Of a DNA stretch of 44,036 nt, positions 1 to 11,370 are shown one piece after another (position 1 is the first letter of the stretch; every line of letters begins with the position of its first letter). Source of the stretch: Byssochlamys sp. IMV 00236 (lineage: Eukaryota; Ascomycota; Eurotiomycetes; Eurotiales; Thermoascaceae). The translations under genes and the position numbers were made by a program. Below the pieces are notes generated by a model. The model was not told where the DNA came from. It worked only from the letters and a program-made list of their open reading frames with translations, and made no database searches. The DNA lies in assembly GCA_001931875.2 (NCBI GenBank), contig MSJH02000223.1:1-44036 (forward strand), in the 5' to 3' direction.

Positions 1-3
1 GCA

Positions 4-36
<33 letters not shown>

Positions 37-1075
37 GAGTTTCTTGGCATAGCACCTGTACTTTTTGATAAGTTGTATTTATGATATGCCTGAAAAGTAT
101 GCATTTAATTGCCCTCTTGTCTAACAGAAGTTGTCTAGTTGGATGTTTACTCCTAAACTTTGATCATTGACAGGTTTCTGGTGGCAATAAGAGATTTTGC
201 CGTCATTACAAGGATGTTTACGTGAGCAACCGACTCTTAGTATTCTTCTTCATTTCTCTTAGTCACTGTCTCAGTCATCAATCTAGCTAAATTCAAAGTT
301 CTTTTTATGTGGTTTGATAATCCTGTATTTGTCAAAAAAGTATCTACTACATACACCATTGTTGGATGAAAACGATATAGAAGCATCATAGTTGAACTGA
401 TTGTAAATATTGTTCTTCAAAGTCATTACTGTCAAGAATATTTATCGGCTGGGGATTCCATGGCTCCAAATTCTGTATCATGTGTCATCATTATACAGTA
501 CGGCGAATATGTGACGCAAACTGGTAGTATTTTTTTTTTCTTTGGTATATACTTTATGACTTGTAGTCAAATCAATAGCCATGTAACTTCATTACTTCTT
601 TTATGCTATTGAATGTAAAGAGGGTGTTTGATAAAATGACCATGTATGAGTTGTAAATATAAACTTGCAAGTTGTTGTTCATCAAAAAGTTTCCAGAATG
701 AAAGGTGATCACAATCTACCTAATAGCTTTTGAGTAACAATAGAATACGGAAACGGCGAACAAGTATTGAAATAATCAAAAAGAGACTTAAATTAAGACA
801 AGTAAAGATGTGTAAATGAAAAAGAGAGAGAAAAAAGAACAAGAATTGATTTTAGAAGATGCATTTATAGTCGTCAACTTAAAACTCCATTTATCCATGG
901 TATCATTCATTCGAGACAACTTGATTTGGAAAGACGGTACGATAATTTAATCACCGAGCACCTCAAATCCTATAGTCTTGAGCTCGGGCCTTATTCCGAT
1001 ATTTAATTTACTGCTATTTTACGTTTATTTTATTTATTTTTTTCCTTGTTTCTTTTTTCCTTTATAAACTTGATT
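1..1075. other. Gene-poor left edge and upstream region of homeobox gene
   Basis: AT-rich DNA that opens with a run of about 30 T. I see no supported gene. A 48-nt open stretch near 174-221 is bordered by AG and GT, but I could not connect it to any exon. The part next to 1076 presumably holds the promoter of the homeobox gene; I recognise no specific motif. Confidence 0.5.
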
Positions 1076-1818
1076 ATGACTACAGCTGCTACTGCTGCTA
1101 CTACTACTCCCACTGTTAGTCATGGTATTACTACCCATGTTGCTACTGCTATGACAGCTAATACAAGTACTTTCAAAATTCAGCAACATGATAGGATAAA
1201 TAACGATGGTATGTTTATAAATTTATTTAGTATATATTAATATGAAGGAACTGATCCATTACGAATTTAGTTATTCAAATAAAGCCAAAAAGAAAGCGAA
1301 TTTCACCACAGCAATTCCATTTGCTGTCAGAATCATTCAAACAAACAGATACCCCAAATTATGATTTACGGGAAAAATTAGCAAAACAGTTAGACATGAC
1401 AAATCGTGAAGTTCAGGCAAGTTTTTTTTTAAAGTGTTCATATGATTTAGTGGTGTAACCTTCTCTTTAGGTATGGTTTCAAAACCGTCGTGCTAAGGTC
1501 AATCGACTTAGGTTACAGCAACAGCAACAACAACAACAACAACAACAACAAAAAGAACAAGAACATAATGATCAAGAACAAGAAGAACCGATAAGCAATA
1601 AGAAACCAAGGTTTTATTACTGGAATAATAACAAATCATCAACTTCTTCTTCTGTATCTTCTTCTCCTCCTCTAACTCCTCATGATATTGTTATCAATCC
1701 AAACTTGACTCCAATTGATATACTCGCTACAGCCGCTGCTTATGTTCAGCAGTGGGATGAAGAAAATGAAAGACAACGAAAAGAGCAAGAAAAGAAACGA
1801 TGGAGACCGTGGCTTTAA
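1076..1818 (+). CDS. Homeobox transcription factor with polyglutamine tract
   Basis: Three exons: 1076-1208, 1271-1416 and 1471-1818, giving 208 aa. A Thr/Ala-rich N-terminus (residues 1-35) leads into a homeodomain at about residues 49-106. It begins with the basic KPKRKR arm, has a helix-3 core VWFQNRRAK (the WF-N-R signature that contacts the DNA major groove), and helix 3 is split by intron 2. Directly after it comes a run of 12 Gln encoded by CAG/CAA, then an acidic stretch, a Ser-rich stretch and a charged C-terminus. It is likely a nuclear DNA-binding regulator; target genes cannot be told. The ATG at 1076 is the first in frame. Intron 2 uses a GC donor (CAG then GCAAGT); only this choice restores the conserved EVQ-VWFQ junction. 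It converges on the alcohol dehydrogenase gene. Confidence 0.88.
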
Positions 1819-2273
1819 AAAAAAAATTCCCTTTTTCTCATTTTGTACAGTTCCCAAAAATTAATGTCGCAGGTATAGGAAAAATTAAAAATCAATGTCC
1901 ACTGTGGGTGTAAAGATATGCAAGCTCATGATGATTCGATGCAAGATTCATGTATATTTTTTGTCAGTTGCATCAAATCCATGAAGAAATATAGTTACAT
2001 GAAACAAATAGATGTTTAATAAATACTACATGAAATCTAAATACATTATTATGACATAAAGACAAAATGACAATTCATACTTTAAGTGTTAAAATACCAT
2101 TACAAAATAGACAATGATGGCTCATTAAAGGATGATATTAAGCAAGAGTATTCTTCCTTAATAAGAAGGTGATATTATTAAAGATACTTGACATCTTGCT
2201 TCTGAGAGTTACTTTTAACAAAAAAGAAAAAAATGCAAAGTACAACACGACTTTTTATTTACAAAGTTATTGT
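1819..2273. other. Intergenic gap between convergent genes
   Basis: About 450 bp between the stops of the homeobox and alcohol dehydrogenase genes. AT-rich, presumably both 3' UTRs. No gene or repeat seen. Confidence 0.5.
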
Positions 2274-3372
2274 CTAGTTTTCTAATACAAATCTAAATCT
2301 AGGTAATCCAGCTCTGAAATCTTCAATGGCCTTGTTGACTTCTGACATTGGGTATTTCTTGTACCAAGCCTTGAGATTCTTTTCAGAGATCAATTGAAGC
2401 ATATCATCCAGATCTTTGGTACCTCCAACTAAAGAGCCAACAACAACAATTTGCTTCATGAGTTGAGGGAAGATGGGGACAGGTGGGTATTGAAAGTCAG
2501 GAGCGCTAACGTTAATAAAGATGCCATCAGGAAGCAAGAGGTTAAAGTAGGTTTCCCACTTGAAATCTTTTCCTACACCAGTACAAATGATATGCGTCAA
2601 CTTGTCTGCATATTTTGCCATTTCTTCTTCATTGCTTGTGACCACATAATCATCGCATCCGAGTTTAATGGCATCATCACGCTTTCTATTGCTGGATGAT
2701 AGAGCAATCACAGTGGCACCTAATGCTTTACCAAACATGACTGCAAAGTGACCAAGACCACCAATACCCAAAACACCCAAGGTTGAACCAGGACCGACCT
2801 TCCATCGTCTGAGAGGAGCATAGGTTGTTACACCTCCACACAAGAAGCTAGCAGCATTCTCGTTGGAAACATTATCAGGGATCTTGCAAACAAGCATTTC
2901 ATCACCACGCCACTTGTCAGCATAACCACCCACTGTTTTTTCACCCGTTGGCCAATAAGAGTCATAGGTAAGAATTCGTTTCGAACAAGTGTTTTCAGCT
3001 CTTTGGTTGCAACGGTGACATTGTCCGCATGCACCACACAAAGCACCCATACCAGCACGATCACCAACCTTGACTCTTGTCACATTCTTTCCTACTCTGG
3101 TGACAACACCAGTAATTTCATGACCAACAACAACTGGATAGTCAGTGTGCCCCCAGTTAGAGTCTGTCAATAACAGGGTCAGTCATTGATCTTTAGAGTG
3201 CGTTATTTATATACATACCTATAGTGTGAACATCGCTACCACAGATACCACAGTGAGTGATATCCATCTCGACAGAATTATCATCCCAAGCCTTCATTGG
3301 GAATTGCATTTGTTCAAGTGGTTTACCCTTGCCAGCACAAGCCCAACCAGTAATTGTATCGTTATTAGACAT
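2274..3372 (-). CDS. Zinc-dependent alcohol dehydrogenase (cinnamyl-type, NADP-dependent ADH6/7-like)
   Basis: Two exons on the minus strand: 3372-3219, then 3163-2274, giving 347 aa, normal for this MDR family. The catalytic zinc site is visible as CGICGSDVH (around residue 41) and GHE in the second exon. The structural zinc lobe has the four-Cys pattern CGACGQCHRC...C, and the Rossmann motif is GIGGLGHFAV. The intron splits the codon in HTI-DSNWG, a conserved stretch, which fixes the splice sites. The enzyme is expected to reduce aliphatic or aromatic aldehydes to alcohols with NADPH in the cytosol. The family is known for broad substrate range, so the physiological substrate cannot be assigned. 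Confidence 0.93.
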
Positions 3373-3918
3373 ATTTTAGAAAAAAGGAAAGGTTTACAAT
3401 TAGTAAAATCATCAATCATCTTTGTCCTATTTATTAAGATGATCCTGTCAGTGGTTTACGTATGTGTTTCCTTCAAAGTAAACTGCACACGTATGCATTT
3501 TTTCTTTTACTATCCATATTAGGTAATGAACGACGTAAGCGGACGATTTGCAATCCCATTTCTTGGAAACCAATTGGCTTTGTGTAATGTTGCTCCGATC
3601 ATCTCTTTCTCTTTTATTACTAATACTGAAAGCTTGACATATTATTTCATTTGTAAGCTATTAGCGGTTTGTTGGCTGCTTTCAAAAAGAAATATATTTC
3701 AGAGTAATTTGCTGTTTGATGTTACGCTTTTATTTCGCAATCAAGTATGATATAATTGATTTGAAAGCATACCAAACATATCTTATGTTCATTACAAGCA
3801 AACTGAAGGGGAACATCTTGAAGAAGAACACAATAAACTCTATGGGGGGTAGTTCAAAGAAATCAATCAAAACAGTAAACAGGATAGTGCTGTGCTTTAT
3901 AGATAAACTTGAAAGGAA

Positions 3919-4105
3919 TTAAGCAGAAACTGACTCTGAAACCTGTTTTAGCCAAAACAAAGACAAGAACGACAAAACACGCCAATGATCCTGACCCAAG
4001 ATAATTTTCGAGTACCTCCCTTCGAAAATAAAAGAATTCAGGCGACTCGTAAGAACGACTGTGAATGGGTTTGAAGCCAAATCTGCAGCTGAAAGTTCTT
4101 TGAAC
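3919..4105 (-). repeat. Decayed exon of a dispersed, probably mucoralean repeat family
   Basis: On the minus strand, after a polypyrimidine tract and CAG acceptor, a 61-codon frame runs to TAA. It starts FKELSAADLASNPFTVV and includes GRYSKIILGQDHWRVLSF. I associate near-identical peptides with many predicted proteins in Mucorales, which suggests a repeat rather than a unique gene; this is recollection, not a search. No matching upstream exon was found here, so it is likely a solitary fragment. Function unknown. Confidence 0.45.
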
Positions 4106-4361
4106 CTGCAAAAGTATCTTTTTTTTTAGAAAAAGGTGTAGGGTTAATAGAGCTTCGAAATGCGTGTACCATTTACTATTACAATTTTTGGTAGCGGCGT
4201 TGCTGACATAGCAGACTCAAACTGGCCAAGGCATTCAAGATGAGAGGCACTAAGGCATGGTTTGTAGATAACTTATACCACACGAGGTCTGTTCAGCATC
4301 CTGTTGTTGAGGGCACTAAGAGTAAGCGTCGATTTCATTTTTGAACCTCCTAAGAAAGTAG

Positions 4362-4699
4362 ATGGAAGACAACACTGCTTCATCTTCGTTTTCGAGCGTC
4401 CTTCGTGATGACAGTGATGACAACGATATCAGGTTAATTTTACACTTGTTGATATGACAATATCAGACCTATAGATGTAGCAAATATATGCCCAAAGCAT
4501 CATATTGTTAGGCAAATGATTCGAATAAGTGTCGTAATAGATCTATTAACCATGATGTATGTACTACCGCAGAGACCTAAAGAAAGAGTTGCCTGAGATA
4601 ACCTCAGTTGATTCAAGAGCAGGGGAAAGCCGTTTTTTCCTGTCAATAGGGTATAATCCAAAATACAATGAAAAAGAGGAATCTATTTATACTTTTTAA
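4362..4699 (+). CDS. Weak two-exon candidate, small acidic protein or gene fragment
   Basis: ATG at 4362; exon 4362-4432 ends AG before GTTAAT, and exon 4573-4699 starts after an accgcag acceptor. Phase is kept across the 140-nt intron, giving 65 aa. It is Ser/Asp-rich at first, then RDLKKELPEI and a C-terminal part ending EESIYTF. I do not recognise the family. The intron is longer than the local norm, and the flanks hold repeat debris, so this may be a decayed fragment of a larger gene. Confidence 0.22.
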
Positions 4700-5030
4700 G
4701 TGCTATAAATCAAGGTACAATTAGATTCCTTCTGCTACAGTTATGATTAAAGCTGCAGTGCCTAGCTTACTACAAAGCTTCAGATGATTGTTAGCTTACT
4801 CTAATTGGTTCTTTTACTTCATTCTTCATCTTAGGGACTACGTATTGAAATAGTGCTTTATATTTTCTATAAATTACACACAGACTCTACTCTAGGATGA
4901 ATTGTCTGTACCTTTTGTTTGTGCGTTTTACAGATAATTTAAATGTCCGTCAAACCCCCCTATCAAAATTTTGAATACACAAAAGTCAGATTTTTCTATC
5001 CCCTTCTTCCTTGTTCTTTTTTTTTTTGAC

Positions 5031-7464
5031 ATGTTTCTTTTACGTACGAAGGCACCTTTACTTAAAGCAGCCCGTACAAGCATTCAACGGTTGCACCCTG
5101 TTGTTCGTCAAACCGCTGTGCAAGGATCAAGTTATGTGACTGGAAAGTTTATCTTGACACATGCCCCCTATACCACTGCCGCCACCACACAAGACGATAA
5201 CGAGGTTTGTATGTTTTTTGTTTTTGGATATCAGTGATTTTAATTGTTAATATCTATATAGCACAAGGCAACCAAGAACGAGGAAGTAGTGACTGGCGAG
5301 GCACAGGTTCATGAATTCAAGACAGAGACAAAGCGATTATTGGATATTGTCGCCAATTCGCTTTATTCAGAGAAAGAAATCTTTGTTCGGTAAGAAGAGC
5401 AAAACTAAAGCAATACTTGCGTCATATGACTTACTTGCTATATGCGTGCATATATAGTGAGCTTATTTCTAATGCAGCCGATGCTCTGGAAAAGTTAAGA
5501 CAGACACAGTCCGTTCAACCTGATATCGACACTGGAAAACCATTGGAGATCCGAATTGAATTGGATAGAGAAAAGAATCAGTTTGTCATTCAAGATTTCG
5601 GTATTGGTATGACCTTGGATGAATTGAATGCAAATTTGGGTACAATTGCCAGTTCTGGTTCAAAGAAGTTTATGGAAAAGATGGAACAGTCTGAAAAGAA
5701 CACTTCTATTATCGGGCAGTTTGGTGTTGGTTTCTATTCTACCGTAAGCATCAAAGTAGGCATTGTAGAGTAAAAGACTAATCTATGTGACTATAGTTCA
5801 TGGTAGGCAAGAGGATCCGTGTTTACACCAAATCTGCTTTGCCTGACTCAAAGGGTTACTGTTGGGAAACCGATGGCCAAGGTTCTTATTCAGTTGCCGA
5901 AGCAGACAATGTTGCTGTTGGTACAAAGATTGTTATTGATCTTCGCGACGATTCAAAATACTATTCATCACAGTTGGAGGTGGATTCTATCATCAAGAAA
6001 TACTCCAAGTAAGTTTTTACTCGTCTTGTTTATGCTCATTCTCTCCCTTAACACACGATTAGCTTTGTTGGATTCCCCATCTATTTGAACGGAAAGGAAG
6101 TGAACACGATTGAGGCCATCTGGACCAAAGACCGTAACAGTGTCACGGCCGAGCAACATAAGCAGTTTTATCGTTTCATCGCCAACGCCTGGGATGACCC
6201 TCAGTACACATTGCACTTCAAGACCGATTCTCCACTGTCGATCTCTTCTGTTCTATACATTCCAGAAAAGCATATGGAGCTCTTGGGCGAGCAAGTTGAG
6301 CCAGGTGTCTCTCTTTACTCTCGTAAAGTCCTTATCCAAGCCAAATCTGCTGGTTTGCTTCCCAAGTATCTTCGTTTCCTTAAAGGTGTTGTGGACTCTG
6401 AGGATATTCCACTCAACGTATCTCGTGAGTTATTACAAGACAACATCTTATCTCGCTTACGTATGGTCATGACTTCACGCATTCTTAAATGGCTCGATAC
6501 CGAAGCCAAGAAGGACCCCAAGAAATACGATGAGTTCTTTTTGGATTACGGACAGTTCATTAAGGAAGGCGCTTGTACTGACGCCATGCATAAGAGAGAG
6601 ATTGCGAAATTACTTCGATTTGAAAGTTCAACTTCAAAGCCTGGAGACACAATGATCAGCTTGGAAGAATACACGAAGCGCGCAAAGGAGGGTCAGAAAC
6701 GTATCTATTATTTGCTGACGCCTAAACGTAAATACGCGGAAGAAAGCCCATATACAGAAGTGTTTAAAAAGAACGGCGTTGAATTACTTTACTTGTATGA
6801 TACTGTCGATGAGTTTGTCGTAAACCATTTGAAGGAATTCCAGGGCTACGATCTCATCTCCGCTGACTCCCCTGAAGCAGCCTCTGATCCACTTTTACAA
6901 CAACATAAAGAGGATAAAGATAAGAGTTTGTCTGATGATGACGCAAAGGCTCTTGCAAAATGGATTGAACAAACTCTTGGAGATGAGGTTGTCAAGGGTG
7001 TCAATGTATCTCGAAGATTGAACACTTTCCCTGCTATCGGTAAGAATATATATGCCTTTCTAGATTGGCTCGATGCTCATATTTTGTTATAGTACTTGAA
7101 CATGAAAGCCCAGCTATGAGAAAGATGATGCAAATGATGCAAGGTTCTGCCAAGATGGAAGAACTTCCTCCAACGCCTACTTTATTAGAAATTAATCCTG
7201 ATCATCCTGTCATGAAGGGTATCTTTGGCATGCGTCAAACAAACCCAGAATTGGCTAAATTAGTAACTGAACAGGTTTGTATTAATCATTAATAATAATG
7301 AATGAGAATGATAATAACAATAATCATCTTAGATCTATGACAATGCCTTATGTGCTGCTGGTGTCCTGGATGACCCAAGATCAATGATTACAAGATTAAA
7401 CAAATTATTAGAAATTACAGTCAATACATCTGTCATAGAACAAGACAAGAAAGTAAAAGCATAA
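5031..7464 (+). CDS. TRAP1: Mitochondrial Hsp90 chaperone TRAP1
   Basis: Seven exons (5031-5204, 5262-5389, 5458-5743, 5797-6008, 6063-7039, 7093-7274, 7333-7464) give 696 aa, close to animal TRAP1 (about 700). Residues 1-50 are rich in Arg/Lys/Ser/Thr with almost no acidic residues, a mitochondrial presequence. The GHKL ATPase domain shows [14 protein letters not shown], the DFGIGM nucleotide-binding box, [11 protein letters not shown] and GQFGVGFYS. The middle domain includes [12 protein letters not shown], with the Arg that reaches the ATP gamma-phosphate. The C-terminal dimerisation domain ends without the MEEVD tail of cytosolic Hsp90 and without KDEL, which fits TRAP1. It folds and stabilises matrix proteins under stress. 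Every intron falls inside conserved sequence, so the model is firm. Next gene downstream starts 177 bp away on the same strand. Confidence 0.96.
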
Positions 7465-7641
7465 AGATTGCATTTGTATAGAAAAATAAAGTCATTATCT
7501 TGTTTTATTACTTGGTTTTCATGGAAAGCGATCGAAAACTACAGAACATATAAAAATATCATCCGAAAATCAAAGCCAGAACAACAATTGAAATTGAGCC
7601 AGCCAGGGTTATGCAAACTTGACTTTTTCTTTTTTTTAATA

Positions 7642-8633
7642 ATGCTTTCTCGTGTCATTTCTCGTCCCCTTGTCAACGCCGTAAGAGCTAATGCTCGTCC
7701 TCGCGTTGTTGCTCCTTTTACAAGAACTTTTACTGGTTCTAGCACTGGATTCCAATTGAACAACAACAACAACAACAACAACGTTCAACGCAACCAACCA
7801 CAACAATCAAAGCAATTAAGACAAAAGGCCACCGTCCAAAGTAAGACAAACAAAAAGACATACACATAGTTTCATTTTTTGACTACTTCATTCAGAACGT
7901 GCTCCTTTCTGGGAGGCTAATGCTCTTGTCGATGGTGAATTCAAGAAGCTTTCTTCTTCCGAGTATAAGGGAAAGTTCCTTATCATGCTCTTTTATCCTG
8001 CTGATTTCACTTTTGTTTGCCCAACTGAAATCTTGGCCTTTAGTGATCGTATTGAGGAATTCCGCAAGCTTGGTGCCGAAGTTGTTGGTATCAGTGTCGA
8101 GTAAGTGTAACTGCAGTTGATGACACAACAATGATAACTAAATGTTTTTATTAGCAATGTCCACTCTCACTTGGGTAAGAAGAACAAAATGGGGATAAAC
8201 AACTATTAGGAGGGATGCGCTAACATATTCAATAGCTTGGACAAATGTACCCAGAAAGCAAGGTGGTTTAGGTTCAGTCAACATCCCTCTTGTTTCTGAT
8301 ATTAACAAGGAAATTGCCAGAGATTATAACGGTAAGCAGCAGACATATCCTTAAAAAAAAGAGGATTTCTAATCTATTGATATAGTCTTGATTCCAAAGG
8401 AAGGAATTGCCCTTCGTGGTTTGTTTGTCATTGATCCCAAGGGTGTCCTTCGTGTTGCCCACATCCATGACTTGCCTATTGGCCGTTCTGTTGACGAAAC
8501 ATTAAGAGTTGTTGAAGCCATCAAGTTCACTGATGAGCATGGTGAAGTTTGCCCTGCCAACTGGAAGAAGGGTGAAAAGACAATCAAACCTGATCCCAAG
8601 GGTTCCTTAGAATACTTTAATTCTGCCAACTAA
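7642..8633 (+). CDS. Mitochondrial typical 2-Cys peroxiredoxin (PRDX3/Prx1-like)
   Basis: Five exons (7642-7840, 7896-8100, 8155-8174, 8236-8331, 8386-8633) give 255 aa. The first 60 residues are Arg-rich and acid-free, with a run of eight Asn, and look like a matrix presequence. The peroxidatic Cys lies in [10 protein letters not shown] and the resolving Cys in GEVCPANW. It reduces hydrogen peroxide and organic peroxides, being recycled by thioredoxin. It keeps GGLG and a C-terminal YF, the two motifs that make eukaryotic enzymes sensitive to over-oxidation, so it may act in peroxide signalling as well as detoxification. Exon 3 is only 20 nt. It lies between TRAP1 and an ABC transporter, both mitochondrial. 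Confidence 0.95.
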
Positions 8634-8902
8634 AATAAAACCCATTGTTACGCAAATTTAAAAGAGGGACCCCCCTTTTTAAAATCAAGTGTATCTTTTT
8701 TTTTTTGTCAAGAGAATGCCGTTGCTTGTGGCCCGATTTGCAGTTCGGCCATGTACACACGCGGTAATAAGAACTATTTTCCCCCTTGTTGATCATATAA
8801 GCAGAGCACCAGTCCAACAAAGATTACGTTGTGTTCATTAGGCTAAATTTGGTTATCGATCGTTATCTTCAAAGGCATCAATCAGTTCAGTCATTGCAAA
8901 AC

Positions 8903-11290
8903 ATGTCAACAGGAATCACTTTTTCGACACTTCTTTTTCGTCCTCGTAAGCTAAAGTACAATAAGTTTTATAGAAAGATACTAAACAATGTTCAAGACAA
9001 AGACCTGGCACTATTCTATCCATTTTGTCTCGTACAGCAGCCTCAGTCAAGTCAAGAGGTCCATCCCTCGTCTCACTTGCTATCGGTCTTCGATTTGCCC
9101 ATACGAACAAAATATCCATTGCCTACTGTGAAGCACAACCACCAACCTTTGTAAAACCACCCCTCGTTCAAACCAAGACAGTACATGAAACCTTATTACA
9201 GAAAAAGCAAAACACCCGATCTGTTCTTTATGACGTATGGGAGCTTATCAAGCCTGACCTCGGACTACTCTGTTTGATCATCTTGACCGCTATAGGAGCA
9301 GCTATTGTTCAACTTCAGACACCCATGGTAACCGGACAGCTGATCAACATCTTGTCTAGTGTGAAAGAACTAGGATCTCTCACGATTCGCGATTTGAATA
9401 AGCCTGCGATGAAACTCTTTGGTCTTTTGGTTTCTCAAGGTTTGTGTTCTCTATGAAATATAAAGATAGTTATTTATGATTGATTTAGGCTTTTTGACGT
9501 TTGCACATATTGCGCTGGTTTCTGCTTTTGGCGAAAATGTTGCTAAAAGACTTCGTTCCAAGCTCTTTTCTGCCATCATTCAGCAAGATTTGACTTTTTT
9601 TGATACCCATCGTAGCGGCGAGTTAGTCAGTCGACTCACAGCCGATGTTGCCGAATTCAAGGTAAGAGAGGATACTGTACGTAGAAGAAAATGATAAAGA
9701 GACTTTGATTAGAGTACATTCAAACAACTGGTCACTCAAGGTTTAAAATCTGTCACTCAAACGATCGGATCAGCCATTCAGCTCTTTAGAATCTCCACTT
9801 CTTTAACCTTGACTATGCTAGGAACAATGCCTATTCTTTATATCATGCTTAATCTGTATGGTAGTTATTTAAGAAATTTGAGCAAAAAGAATAAGCAATT
9901 GGATGGTTATGCTGGTGGTGTTGCTGGCGAGGTGAGTGTATATAATTTTTCCTTTGCAGAATGTATTTTTAACATCATCTAGGTCCTTTCCAACATGAGA
10001 ACGGTAAGAGCCTTTGCCTCTGAGGAACGTGAGATGGAGCATTATGGAAAATCATGTAACCAAGTAGCCAAGGCTAACCAGTACATGGGACTTCATATCG
10101 GCCTCTTCCAGGGACTGACAAATATCTCGATCGGATGTATGGTCTTGACCGTACTTTACTATGGTGGATCTTTGGTCGTGAAGCACGAATTGACCGGTGG
10201 TGATCTTATGTCCTACATGCTCTCAACTCAAACTGCTCAACAATCACTCGTCTCTCTTGGCGTCTTGTTTGGTCAATCCATCAAGGCTGCTGCTTCTGCT
10301 AGTCGCGTCTTTGAATTCATTCACTTGCAGCCTCAGGTGCCATTAAGAGGTGGCCTGATCCCCGACCACGTTCACGGTAACATTCAGTTCAGAGATATCG
10401 ATTTCAGCTACCCATCACGGCCTCAACATAAGGTGCTCAACGGATTTAGCTTGGACATTTCTCAAGGCACGACTGTGGCCTTGTGTGGACCTTCTGGTTC
10501 TGGTAAATCAACAATCGCTTCCCTTTTAGAGAGATTCTACGAGCCTACTGCTGGAAATATTTATTTGGATGGCGAAGAATTAAGGACATTGGACCCTTCA
10601 TGGCTGAGAGAGCATATTGGTTTCATCAACCAAGAACCTGTCTTGTTCGCCACATCTATTCTTGAAAATATACGTTACGGAAGACCTGATGCTACTTTAG
10701 AAGAAGTGAAGGAAGCTGCTCGTCAGGCAAATGCAGAATCGTTCATTGAAAGCTTCCCAGATGGATATGAGACAATCGTAGGTGAGCGTGGTGCTGCCTT
10801 GTCTGGTGGACAAAAACAACGCATCGCCATAGCCCGTGCTATTCTTAAAGATCCAAAGGTGAGAGAAAACAATATACAAATGGCTTTAATGCTGACACGT
10901 ATAACTTTTGATATTAGGTTCTTATTCTGGATGAAGCTACATCTGCATTAGATAGTAAGTAGCAGTGTTTTTTTTTTGTTCAATTTGACTAATGTGTACT
11001 TGATGTAGCACAAAGTGAAAGAATGGTCCAGGAAGCACTTGATAAGTTAATGCGTGGAAGGACAGTACTTATTATCGCACACCGTCTTTCGACTATTCGA
11101 AAGGCAGACACAATTGTGGTCATGGGCAAAGTACCTGGAAATATTTTAGAGAAAGGCAAGTTGATTGTTTGTACAAATGATTTTTTTTATTAACTTTTGA
11201 GTTACCATAGGAACACACGATGAATTGATGCGTAAACAATCAGTTTATTTTAGACTTCATAATCAATTAGCTAATGCAGATAATGAATAA
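8903..11290 (+). CDS. Mitochondrial ABC half transporter, ABCB10/MDL1 family
   Basis: Eight exons (8903-8945, 9038-9439, 9489-9661, 9713-9931, 9983-10858, 10918-10954, 11009-11155, 11211-11290) give 658 aa: one transmembrane domain followed by one ATPase domain, so it works as a dimer. Walker A is GPSGSGKST (about residue 447), the signature is LSGGQ, Walker [12 protein letters not shown], and the switch His is in IIAHRLST. The basic N-terminus fits targeting to the inner membrane, where ABCB10/Mdl1 proteins export peptides or haem-related substrates; the substrate here is unknown. The last intron (11156-11210) has a GC donor that is needed to give KGTHDEL. The exon 2 acceptor is a tandem CAGCAG, so two proteins differing by one residue are possible. 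Confidence 0.94.
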
Positions 11291-11370
11291 AAAGACATGT
11301 TTATATAAATAGTGAAGCTTATCAGGGGTATTTATTATTTATACATTATACTAATAAAGTGAAATATGGC

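Larger units (their letters stand above)
3373..5030. other. Gene-poor interval with repeat remnants
   Basis: Between the alcohol dehydrogenase start and TRAP1. It contains the dispersed exon-like repeat at 3919-4105 and a weak two-exon candidate at 4362-4699, both listed separately. A short open frame at about 4240-4338 reads like a transposon scrap but I cannot name it. The last 330 bp presumably hold the TRAP1 promoter. Confidence 0.5.

Noticed and set aside
174..221. 48-nt open stretch flanked by AG and GT (VSGGNKRFCRHYKDVY)
   Set aside because: It could be an internal or late exon of a gene off the left edge, but no adjoining exon or family was found.
2451..2699. Open frame on the + strand over the alcohol dehydrogenase gene
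   Set aside because: It lies opposite conserved zinc and Rossmann motifs of the real gene and has no features of its own.
3526..3750. ATG-led + strand frame of 74 codons upstream of the alcohol dehydrogenase
   Set aside because: Composition is not coding-like, there is no homology I recognise, and it lies in AT-rich promoter-like DNA.
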